Positions 54,405-61,720 of a stretch of 64,000 nt of DNA are shown piece after piece (the first letter of the stretch is position 1; every line of letters starts with the position of its first letter). The position numbers and the translations under genes were made by a program. This stretch comes from CAWIHS01 sp963836005. Lineage in GTDB: Bacteria; Pseudomonadota; Gammaproteobacteria; GRL18. Where the stretch lies: positions 868,001 to 932,000 of the forward strand of contig CAWIHS010000002.1 of assembly GCA_963836005.1 (NCBI GenBank). Direction: 5' to 3'. The notes below the pieces were generated by a model that did no database searches, had not been told where the DNA came from, and worked only from the letters and a program-made list of their open reading frames with translations.

Positions 54405-54986
54405 CTATTGCTTTATTCCTTCTAAAGACAGGATCATTTCAACATTTTTCGATTTTGGACCAAGATCTTTCATGATGCCGAAGTCAGCCATGGCGAATTG
54501 GGTTTTGCCTTCAAAGCCCTGGCGGTAGCCTCCCCATGGATCTTTGCCAGCGCCGATGGATTCCACTTCGATTTCTACAGTTTTGGTAACACCGCGCAAT
54601 GTCAGTTCACCGGTGAGAACGCCCTTGCCATCTTTTCCCGGTGCATAGCTCGTGCTGACAAATTTTGCTTCCGGGTATTTGCTGACATCCAGAAAATCAT
54701 CACTTCGCAAATGTTTATCACGTTCGGCATGATTCGAATCGACACTGCTGGTCTTGATGTTTACCTCTATGGACGCTTTTTCCGGCGCCGCTTGATCGTA
54801 GCTGAACTTGCCATTGAAATCATTAAAGCGACCATATAGCCAGCTATAACCAAGATGCTGCACGCGGAACTGGATAAAAGCATGTGCGCCTTTTGTGTCG
54901 ATTACATAATCAGCGGCCATCGTTACAGAGCTGCCAAAAGTCAAACCTGCAATAAGCAAGGATGTTGTTAGTATTCGTGATTTCAT
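54405..54986 (-). CDS. yceI: YceI-family periplasmic protein
   Basis: 193 residues with a cleavable signal (LIAGLTFGSSVTMAADY). The lipocalin-like barrel has YVIDTKGAHAFIQFRVQHLG, FNGKFSYDQAAPEKAS, HAERDKHLRSDDFLDVSKYP and LTLRGVTKTV. The family binds isoprenoid-type lipids in the periplasm. 26 bp downstream of a cytochrome b561 gene, the conserved yceJ-yceI order. AGGAG ribosome site. Confidence 0.92.
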   Translation of the reverse strand: MKSRILTTSLLIAGLTFGSSVTMAADYVIDTKGAHAFIQFRVQHLGYSWLYGRFNDFNGKFSYDQAAPEKASIEVNIKTSSVDSNHAERDKHLRSDDFLDVSKYPEAKFVSTSYAPGKDGKGVLTGELTLRGVTKTVEIEVESIGAGKDPWGGYRQGFEGKTQFAMADFGIMKDLGPKSKNVEMILSLEGIKQ

Positions 54987-55012
54987 AAATTATCTCCTGT
55001 TACAAATTAAAG

Positions 55013-55564
55013 TTACTTTCCGAGAATGCGGTTTAATGTGCGATCCCGATCGAAAAAGTGATGTTTCAGCGCAGCCGTTGCATGGAGCAATGCCAAACCG
55101 ATCACTGTTGAAGCCAGTATTAGATGTACCCTGCCAGCGATATCTTCTTGGTTGGGAATGGAGGTAATGGTTGCCGGAATGGAAAACCAGTCAAACACCT
55201 CGATTGGGCGATTATCTGCAGTTGAGATGAGGTAACCACTTACCATGATCGTAAATAATAGCAGATAGAGTAGCAGGTGAGTCACATGCGCTGCCCTGGT
55301 TTCCCACGATTTATGGCTGTCTAAAGCCGCTGGTGGCGGTGTTAATAATCGCCAGCTCAGACGAAAAATCATTACAAAGAAGAGCATGATGCCAATACTC
55401 TTATGTAGCCATGGCCCCTGCTTGTACCAGTTGTCGTAGTAGTCCAGCCCGGTCATCCATAAACCCAGTCCGAAAAGACTAAAAACAGACAGTGCTACCA
55501 GCCAGTGCAGAGCAATGGCAATCAGGCCAAAGCGGTTGGTATTATTTTTCCACTGCATCGCCAT
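55013..55564 (-). CDS. yceJ: Cytochrome b561 (YceJ-like)
   Basis: 183 residues, four hydrophobic helices. Likely haem ligands in IALHWLVALSVFSLFGLG, PWLHKSIGIMLFF, RAAHVTHLLLY and GLALLHATAALKHHF. Inner-membrane quinol- or superoxide-linked cytochrome. Precedes yceI in one unit. Confidence 0.88.
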   Translation of the reverse strand: MAMQWKNNTNRFGLIAIALHWLVALSVFSLFGLGLWMTGLDYYDNWYKQGPWLHKSIGIMLFFVMIFRLSWRLLTPPPAALDSHKSWETRAAHVTHLLLYLLLFTIMVSGYLISTADNRPIEVFDWFSIPATITSIPNQEDIAGRVHLILASTVIGLALLHATAALKHHFFDRDRTLNRILGK

Positions 55565-55569
55565 ACCTG

Positions 55570-56300
55570 TTATTTATTCTGGTTGATCCAGGCTCGATCA
55601 CGTACGAAATTATTCGACTGGTAATCACTCATCGCCCGATCAATCTCTTCTCTTGAATTCATTACGAACGGTCCATACTGAACAACGGATTCATTGATTT
55701 GTTCTCCGCAGGTAATTTATGCTGAAGGCGTTTTCCCGCGTTGACCTGCACGTCGAAATACGACACATTGGTGATGTCATCCATGATAGGTGAATTGATA
55801 TCATTAAAATTCACATCGCTGAAATTTCCTATTACCACTTTAACTTTGTAGTCAGCTGTCTCGACGACTGAAAACGCATCCGAGGTATATTCCTGGTATT
55901 CAGGTGTATCCATCTTGTTTGCAGAAGGCAGGTTGATCCATAGCTGGAACCCGCGCATCAGGCCGTTCTCCTGTTTTGGCATCTCTGAATGGATAACCCC
56001 GCTGGCAGCCTTCATCCATTGGGCGCCGCCAGGGCCAAGGTTGCCGGTATTGCCCATGCTGTCCTTATGTTCCATGTCGCCATCGATCATATAGGTGAAG
56101 GTATTAAAACCACGGTGAGGATGCTGTGGGAAACCGGCGATATAATCATCAGGATTATCGCTGCTCATCTGATCCAGTAACATGAACGGATCATAGTTAC
56201 GCAGAGCAGGCGTACCGATCGTACGATGCACAGTTACGCCCGCGCCTTCCGATGTCTCCATCGCCGGTATGAATCGTGTTGTCTTGGTCTGTGTGCTCAT
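55570..56300 (-). pseudogene. Pirin-family protein with internal deletion and frameshift
   Basis: The frame from ATG 56300 gives the N-terminal cupin (HPHRGFNTFTYMIDGDMEHKDS, GPGGAQWMKAASGVIHSEMP). It runs out after LQHKLPAENKSMNPLFSMDR at 55662. The next frame resumes with the normal pirin ending EQINESVVQYGPFVMNSREE and DYQSNNFVRDRAWINQ, to a TAA at 55570. The segment normally joining them (a few dozen residues of the second cupin) is missing. Pirins are non-haem iron cupins, some with quercetinase activity; this copy is probably inactive. Confidence 0.75.
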
Positions 56301-56435
56301 AACATTCCCCTCTCTATGTTTCGGAGTGTTTATGCCAATTTGTTGGATATATTATCAGTGTTGCCAATGAATGAATAAACATTGATAATTAGAAATTATT
56401 GTTCTTATAAACTCAACAATAAAGAAGGTGGCGGA

Positions 56436-56573
56436 ATGGATCGCTTTGAGAATATGTGTGTGTTCATTCGCGTGGTCGAAGCCGGCGGTATCAGTGCTGC
56501 TGCTGATAGAAATGAACATGATGCCCAAACTGCCTTTTTATCAGTAATTGACGTTAATAAATGTAGTGGATAA
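56436..56573 (+). pseudogene. LysR regulator, N-terminal fragment
   Basis: MDRFENMCVFIRVVEAGGIS followed by AAADR is the typical start of a LysR HTH. After about residue 25 the homology stops and the frame ends at 56573. A GGTGGCGGA site precedes ATG. Divergent from the broken pirin gene, the usual LysR-pirin layout, so both halves of a regulator/target pair have decayed. The short repeat at 56591 begins just after the break. Confidence 0.75.
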
Positions 56574-56590
56574 CCTCATACAATCTGATG

Positions 56591-56647
56591 TCGTGAATGT
56601 CCAATCATAAAACGACATTGAGAGATATTTTCAGTCAATGAAAATAC
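56591..56647. repeat. Second short dispersed repeat, copy 2
   Basis: Shares CAATCATAAAACGACATTGA and CAATGAAAATA with 51604-51662. Hairpin arms are TGTCGT / ACGACA, changed on both sides relative to copy 1. Lies directly after the truncated LysR fragment. Confidence 0.55.
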
Positions 56648-56776
56648 GAGCAAAAACGGACCTTCGTCTATTTTCGTTGACCGAGTATTTCCGGCCATAT
56701 ATGGGTGTTCAATACAACCAGTTAATGATGGGAAAGATGCTCAACGAATCAACATCTTACCCCACCAGGTGGGTTA

Positions 56777-57676
56777 TTACCAACCCATATGGTAATAAGC
56801 CCAAATTCGCTCAATATTCATTGGGAGCCATTCTTTGTAGTATTGCCAGTTTTTGTACTTGGGGAGTTTCACTGTTTTTCTTAGTACATCAGGGCTATGA
56901 GTACCAGAATCCATTGCTTCTTTAACTGCCGTCATCAAGTCTTCCAGGTAGACACGTTGCTCTTCAACTACCGATGCAGGGTCGATTGCCGGTTGATCTT
57001 CAGGTCCGTGAGCAGAAATAATATAGTCAAAATCCATCTGTTCAATTTCTTTCAGCGATCTGATCCATTCATCTGGCCAGAAATCTGGCATGGTTCTGAA
57101 TGCTACTCTGCGTGGTGTAACGATATCCACAATAAACAGTATCTTCTCTTTTGGCAGTCGCATAACGACCAGACTTTCACCATGGTTCGGGCCGAAGTAT
57201 TTCAGTTCGAGTGTCCTGCCACCTAACTGCACTGTATATTCATCCTCAAATGTGATGTCAGGTAGAGGTATAGCAGGACTGGGGTGATCACCTAGTTCCT
57301 TCAGCACATTTTGGTGAGCGATGAATGTCGCTCCCTGGTCCTTGAACACCTTACCGCCAGAAATATGGTCATGATGATTGTGGCTATAGACAACATACTT
57401 AACTGGTTTGTCAGTGATCTTGCGAATTTCACCGAGCAGCTGATTAGCTACTTTCGGATTTATCGGGTCTGTAACAATAACTCCTTCATCGGTGACAATG
57501 AAAATATTGCGGTAAACCCACCAGCGGAATACGTACAAACCGTCACCAATGTTTGTTGTACTATAACCGAACGGTTCTCCCCCCACCGGTTCCTCTGTTG
57601 GAAAGCTTGAGGCCGTTGCTATTGACGAAAGCAATAAGCCCACGACAAATACTGAGTGTATAAATAATCGTTTCAA
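56777..57676 (-). CDS. Periplasmic metallo-beta-lactamase-fold hydrolase
   Basis: 299 residues. Signal peptide at the N-terminus (LLLSSIATASSF). Zinc ligands: HNHHDH (HxHxDH), the His of FGPNHGESLV, an Asp in FIVDIVTPRR and the final SAHGPED. Similar to exported MBL proteins linked to quinoprotein or sulfur oxidation (SoxH-like), but the substrate is open. 40 bp downstream of a cytochrome b561 gene and probably co-transcribed. Confidence 0.85.
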   Translation of the reverse strand: MKRLFIHSVFVVGLLLSSIATASSFPTEEPVGGEPFGYSTTNIGDGLYVFRWWVYRNIFIVTDEGVIVTDPINPKVANQLLGEIRKITDKPVKYVVYSHNHHDHISGGKVFKDQGATFIAHQNVLKELGDHPSPAIPLPDITFEDEYTVQLGGRTLELKYFGPNHGESLVVMRLPKEKILFIVDIVTPRRVAFRTMPDFWPDEWIRSLKEIEQMDFDYIISAHGPEDQPAIDPASVVEEQRVYLEDLMTAVKEAMDSGTHSPDVLRKTVKLPKYKNWQYYKEWLPMNIERIWAYYHMGW

Positions 57677-57716
57677 TTTTTATCCTCTAAGTTAATTAAA
57701 TATTCGACTTTGGTGA

Positions 57717-58259
57717 TCACGCACCAGCAGTCATTTGCTTCAATACGTTGTCTTTCTTAATAAAATGGTGATACAGGGCAGCACCTGCATGACCGATTAC
57801 TGCAATTACCAGTAATATCCACACGGTACCATGCATGGTGAGGAATGTTTTCGCCAGCTCTGGATCTTTATCCAGGAAAACAGGGAATTCAAAGAAGCCA
57901 AAGACGCTCACTGGGAAACCAGCCGCCTGGCTCATCATGATTCCAGACAGCGGCTGTGCAAACATCAGTACGTAAAGTCCCCAGTGCATCGCTTTAGCCA
58001 CAAAATCCTCACCTGCTGTTGTTTCATCCGGAAGTCGGGGTGTCTCATTGATTAACCGCCACACGAGGCGAAGCATGATCAGCATCAAGATAACAGCACC
58101 AAATGATTTATGCATACCTGCGGCCTGCAGTTTCTCAGCCCCTTTGGGCATGGAGGCAAGAAAGTTTCCCGCTACAATTGAGAAGGTAAGCATCAGGAAT
58201 AGCAGCCAGTGGAAGCTTTTAGCGACTACCCCGTATGTATTAGCAGTATTTTTCAACAT
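57717..58259 (-). CDS. Cytochrome b561-family protein
   Basis: 180 residues, four membrane helices. Candidate haem His in SFHWLLFLMLTFSIVAG, GMHKSFGAVILMLIMLRLVW, MHWGLYVLMFAQPLSG and VIGHAGAALYHHF. AGGAGAATATC before ATG. Divergent from the LysR gene at 58412, which may control it. Its C-terminus is duplicated as a fragment at 54214. Confidence 0.88.
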   Translation of the reverse strand: MLKNTANTYGVVAKSFHWLLFLMLTFSIVAGNFLASMPKGAEKLQAAGMHKSFGAVILMLIMLRLVWRLINETPRLPDETTAGEDFVAKAMHWGLYVLMFAQPLSGIMMSQAAGFPVSVFGFFEFPVFLDKDPELAKTFLTMHGTVWILLVIAVIGHAGAALYHHFIKKDNVLKQMTAGA

Positions 58260-58411
58260 GATATTCTCCTAAAATAAGTTCTTTGTTTGTTTATACCCGG
58301 TTATTCGAGTACAGCTCATGGTTTGAATTACGTTACAAATAAGTCTATATGGTTATAATTTGGGAATAAACATGGTAAAAAGAAACTTATTGTTTCTAAA
58401 TATTAACTAAT

Positions 58412-59299
58412 ATGAGTATTCTTCCTTATCTCGAGACATTTTCTGCTGTTGTTGAGAATGGCAGTTTTACAGCTGCAGCCGACGCACTGGGTATATCCAA
58501 GCCTGTAGTGAGTAAGCAAGTCTCCCTCCTCGAACGACATCTTGGGGTTCAGCTTCTTCACCGCACCACCCGGCGTCTACACCTCACTCATGCAGGGGAG
58601 GTATTTGCAAGTTATTCGCATCGGATCATGTCAGACGTGCGAGAGGCTGAGCAATCAGTCTTGCCCTTACAACATGAACCACAAGGACGGTTACGGATTT
58701 CGGCCCCCGAGAGCCTTGCTATGTCATTACTTCCTGAGGTACTACTGAGCTTTCAACAGCAATTTCCCAGGATTGAACTGGATATTCATGTCTCCGGGCG
58801 GTTGGTGGATCTTGTAGAAGAGGGTATCGATGTAGCGCTTAGGGTTGGGAAACTAGAAGATTCGAGCTTGATCGCGCGACTGCTTATGCCATGTGGCTTT
58901 CATGTCTGCGCATCACCCGAATACCTAAAGAAGCATGGTAAGCCCAAACATCCCCGTGAACTCGAAACACATAACTGCCTGATCTATTCACAGGCGCCGC
59001 ATCCGGATAACTGGCTGTTCAGCGATGATCAGAGGAAAAGCATCAGTATTAAAGTGAATGGCAACCTTCGTACAGATTCGGGGAATATACTGATGAACGC
59101 AGCACTGAACGGTAACGGTATATTCATAGGGCCGACATTTATGATAGTCAGTGCCTTAGAAAAAGGGCGATTGGAAACCGTCCTGGACCAATACACGTCG
59201 ATAACTACAGGGCTATATGCTGTCTATCCATACAGCAAACTCGTTTCTACAAAGGTACGAGCTTTTGTTGATTTCATTGCTGAATCATGGAGTAATTGA
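58412..59299 (+). CDS. LysR-family transcriptional regulator
   Basis: 295 residues. N-terminal winged HTH (VVENGSFTAAADALGISKPV, VSKQVSLLERHLGVQLLHRT) and an effector domain with GRLRISAPESLAMSLLPEVL. Resembles the CrgA/YafC-type group. Divergent from the cytochrome b561-MBL unit with a 152-bp shared control region. Confidence 0.9.
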   Translation: MSILPYLETFSAVVENGSFTAAADALGISKPVVSKQVSLLERHLGVQLLHRTTRRLHLTHAGEVFASYSHRIMSDVREAEQSVLPLQHEPQGRLRISAPESLAMSLLPEVLLSFQQQFPRIELDIHVSGRLVDLVEEGIDVALRVGKLEDSSLIARLLMPCGFHVCASPEYLKKHGKPKHPRELETHNCLIYSQAPHPDNWLFSDDQRKSISIKVNGNLRTDSGNILMNAALNGNGIFIGPTFMIVSALEKGRLETVLDQYTSITTGLYAVYPYSKLVSTKVRAFVDFIAESWSN

Positions 59300-59300
59300 C

Positions 59301-59412
59301 CTTAGACGAACGTCTGATCTGTGTCAAAAATGCTCTGTCAGGGCTATCTTACCAATGTCCTATTTCTACGAATTATCATCAGAACTGATCCTCGATTTTA
59401 ATATCGTCTAAG
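59301..59412. repeat. Small inverted-repeat-ended element, copy 2
   Basis: 112 bp with perfect ends CTTAGACGA (59301-59309) and TCGTCTAAG (59404-59412). The interior (AAATGCTCTGTCAGG, CTACGAATTATCAT) matches copy 1 at 51436. It begins two bases after the LysR stop. Confidence 0.65.
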
Positions 59413-59738
59413 TGTTGTAAGCCGTACTTACAATATTGTGGAAAGCTATAAATATGGACAACGTAGGCTTCCATTCTGCGGACATACTATGGTTCCGTGC
59501 ACACAAGTCGCTGCACTGGAACCATAGGTTGGCCAAAACGGACAAAACTATACGTTTGTGCACAAGCAATATTCTCAAGTAAAATAACGACTATGAATCT
59601 TAGGGTATAATCTTGCTCATTGTATGGATAATATGGAATGAATATTGAAAATAGCCAGTTTTTTTTGGAATACTCGAATCTGCCGGTTTGCGGAATTCGT
59701 CCGTAGTGAAACAGCAAAAAGGGGCTGAAGTGACAAAA
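59413..59738. other. Non-coding accessory stretch
   Basis: 326 bases with no credible gene. The one clear structure is a 10-bp inverted repeat, CTATGGTTCC and GGAACCATAG, around 59489-59530. Ends abruptly where the thyA fragment begins. Confidence 0.4.
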
Positions 59739-60011
59739 CCCTTCAACATCGCCTCATACTCACTATTGGTGCATATAATAGCTCAGCAATGCGGCCTGGA
59801 AGTTGGTGACTTCGTGTGGACAGGTGGAGATACGCACCTATACCTGAATCATTTGGAGCAGACAGAGTTGCAGCTTAGTCGTGTACCGCTAGCGCTGCCC
59901 AGGCTAGAGATTAAGAATAAGCACGACTCATTATTTGAGTATGAGTACGAGGATTTCGAGATTGTGGGATACGAGTCTCATCCACATATCAGGGCGGCAG
60001 TAGCGGTTTAG
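59739..60011 (+). pseudogene. thyA: 3' fragment of a second thymidylate synthase gene
   Basis: 90 codons from PFNIASYSLLVHIIAQQCGL to HPHIRAAVAV and a stop, covering about the last third of ThyA. The first 170 or so residues, including the catalytic Cys, are absent. LEVGDFVWTGGDTHLYLNHL is closer to E. coli ThyA than to the intact copy here ([20 protein letters not shown]), so it is not a recent duplicate of the local gene. Confidence 0.85.
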
Positions 60012-60122
60012 CTTTCTCAATTATTGATGCAGTCTGGATATATTCCCATTCACTTTTATCGCATCATTGAGCAAATAGATATCATTATTCAAATATCTCA
60101 GGTATAATCACGCTTCAATCTC

Positions 60123-60148
60123 AGGTGCACTTCGGTAGGCACCTTTTT
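60123..60148 (+). promoter_or_regulatory. Leader hairpin with T-run before the DEAD-box helicase
   Basis: AGGTGC (60123-60128) and GCACCT (60139-60144) with a loop containing TTCGGT, then TTTTT. Terminator-like and about 110 bp before the helicase start. It could end readthrough from upstream or attenuate the helicase. Confidence 0.5.
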
Positions 60149-60255
60149 CCACAGTGGTAATCCTTCACGATTCACCTCAAACAATCAAGTTTCCGTCTAT
60201 TACCGTCCCAGACTAAATGTCCTGGCTAGGCCGATCCCAAGAGAACCTCATTATA

Positions 60256-61524
60256 ATGTCATTTGAATCCCTCGGCCTGAGAGCCGAATTAATCCGTGCT
60301 GTATCTGAAAAAGGCTATAGCACACCCACCCCGATACAGATCCAGGCTATCCCTCCCGTCCTCGAAGGACGCGACATTATGGGCGGTGCGCAGACAGGCA
60401 CGGGAAAAACTGCCGGTTTTACTTTGCCGTTATTACAAAGATTAATGTTATCAGCCAGACCGGAAAACGGTCGACCAGCCGTCCGGGCCCTGGTGCTTAC
60501 ACCCACCAGAGAACTGGCCGCACAAGTTGCGGAAAGCGTGCTGACTTATGGAAAATATCTGCCTTTAAAATCCTCCGTGGTTTTTGGCGGCGTGAATATC
60601 AGACCACAAATAGACAAGCTGCGTAAAGGTGTCGATATTCTGGTCGCTACACCAGGTCGTTTACTGGATCATGTGAGCCAGAATACGGTCGATCTTTCTA
60701 AGGTCGAAATGCTGGTACTCGATGAAGCCGACCGTATGCTTGATATGGGTTTTATTCGTGATATCCGCAAGGTACTTGCTCTGCTGCCGAAGAAAAAGCA
60801 GACACTATTATTTTCAGCGACTTTTTCTGATGAAATCAAACGTCTGTCCAGTGATTTGCTCAACTCGCCCGCGTTGATTGAAGTCGCAAGGCGTAATACC
60901 GCTGCTGAAAGTGTTGCACAGGTGATTCACCCGGTAGATAAAAGCCGCAAGCGAGAACTCCTTTCTCATCTGATCAGTTCAAATAACCTGAAACAGGTGC
61001 TGGTCTTCAACCGTACCAAGCATGGAGCCAACCGTCTTTCAAAACAGCTGACGATTGATGGTATCACGGCCGCTGCAATTCATGGTAACAAGAGCCAGGG
61101 AGCTCGTACCAGGGCACTGGCAGATTTTAAATCGGGCAAGGTGCGTGTGCTGGTGGCAACAGATATTGCTGCTCGTGGTCTGGATATTAACCAGTTGCCC
61201 CATGTTGTGAACTATGAATTGCCTAACTTAGCAGAAGATTATGTGCATCGCATTGGCCGCACGGGGCGTGCAGGCAATGAAGGTAAGGCCATGTCTCTGG
61301 TGTGCGTCGATGAGCTGAAGCTGCTTAAAGATATTGAGCGTCTTATAAAACGTGATATACCCCGCTTGACATTTGACGATTTTAAACCTGATCCTTCGAT
61401 TAAAGCCCAACCGGTGAATAAGGGGCGCAGTGGACAACCGCAGGCTGCTGGCAAAAACACCACGAAAAATATCTCAGCCAGACCGCACAGCAAGCGCCCA
61501 CGTTATAAAAGCCGTGCAACCTGA
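60256..61524 (+). CDS. rhlE: DEAD-box RNA helicase (RhlE type)
   Basis: 422 residues from ATG 60256, where the product starts MSFESLGLRAELIRAV like RhlE; the frame is open back to 60217. Q motif with PTPIQIQAIP, then AQTGTGKT, PTREL, TPGRLLD, DEAD, SATF, and the C-terminal ARGLDI and HRIGRTGR. A short basic tail (KNISARPHSKRPRYKSR) may bind RNA. Remodels ribosomal or messenger RNA in the cytoplasm. Confidence 0.92.
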   Translation: MSFESLGLRAELIRAVSEKGYSTPTPIQIQAIPPVLEGRDIMGGAQTGTGKTAGFTLPLLQRLMLSARPENGRPAVRALVLTPTRELAAQVAESVLTYGKYLPLKSSVVFGGVNIRPQIDKLRKGVDILVATPGRLLDHVSQNTVDLSKVEMLVLDEADRMLDMGFIRDIRKVLALLPKKKQTLLFSATFSDEIKRLSSDLLNSPALIEVARRNTAAESVAQVIHPVDKSRKRELLSHLISSNNLKQVLVFNRTKHGANRLSKQLTIDGITAAAIHGNKSQGARTRALADFKSGKVRVLVATDIAARGLDINQLPHVVNYELPNLAEDYVHRIGRTGRAGNEGKAMSLVCVDELKLLKDIERLIKRDIPRLTFDDFKPDPSIKAQPVNKGRSGQPQAAGKNTTKNISARPHSKRPRYKSRAT

Positions 61525-61549
61525 ATTAAAGGCCTTTAAATCTGCTCGG

Positions 61550-61614
61550 CAACTGCTCCTGCGTGACCTAAAGCCCGTACTTCTGGTGCTTTAGCGTCTG
61601 CATCTATGCAGTTG
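61550..61614. repeat. Nested inverted repeats between convergent rhlE and slt
   Basis: Outer arms CAACTGC (61550-61556) and GCAGTTG (61608-61614); inner arms CTAAAGC (61568-61574) and GCTTTAG (61588-61594). No T-run. Could separate the convergent transcripts. GCTCCTGCGTGA inside also occurs in the MITEs but is too short to call homology. Confidence 0.4.
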
Positions 61615-61720
61615 TGCGAGCTCTTTCAACCTCAAGTCATGATTTAAACCTGCTGCGAGCGCCCAATGCGCAGAGGGGAATAAACAAGCTGTCATGCAGG
61701 GTTGAATATTTACACTGGCA

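Noticed and set aside
59487..59717. 76-codon minus-strand frame before the thyA fragment
   Set aside because: No recognisable motif, no ribosome site, and it spans an inverted repeat; treated as chance.
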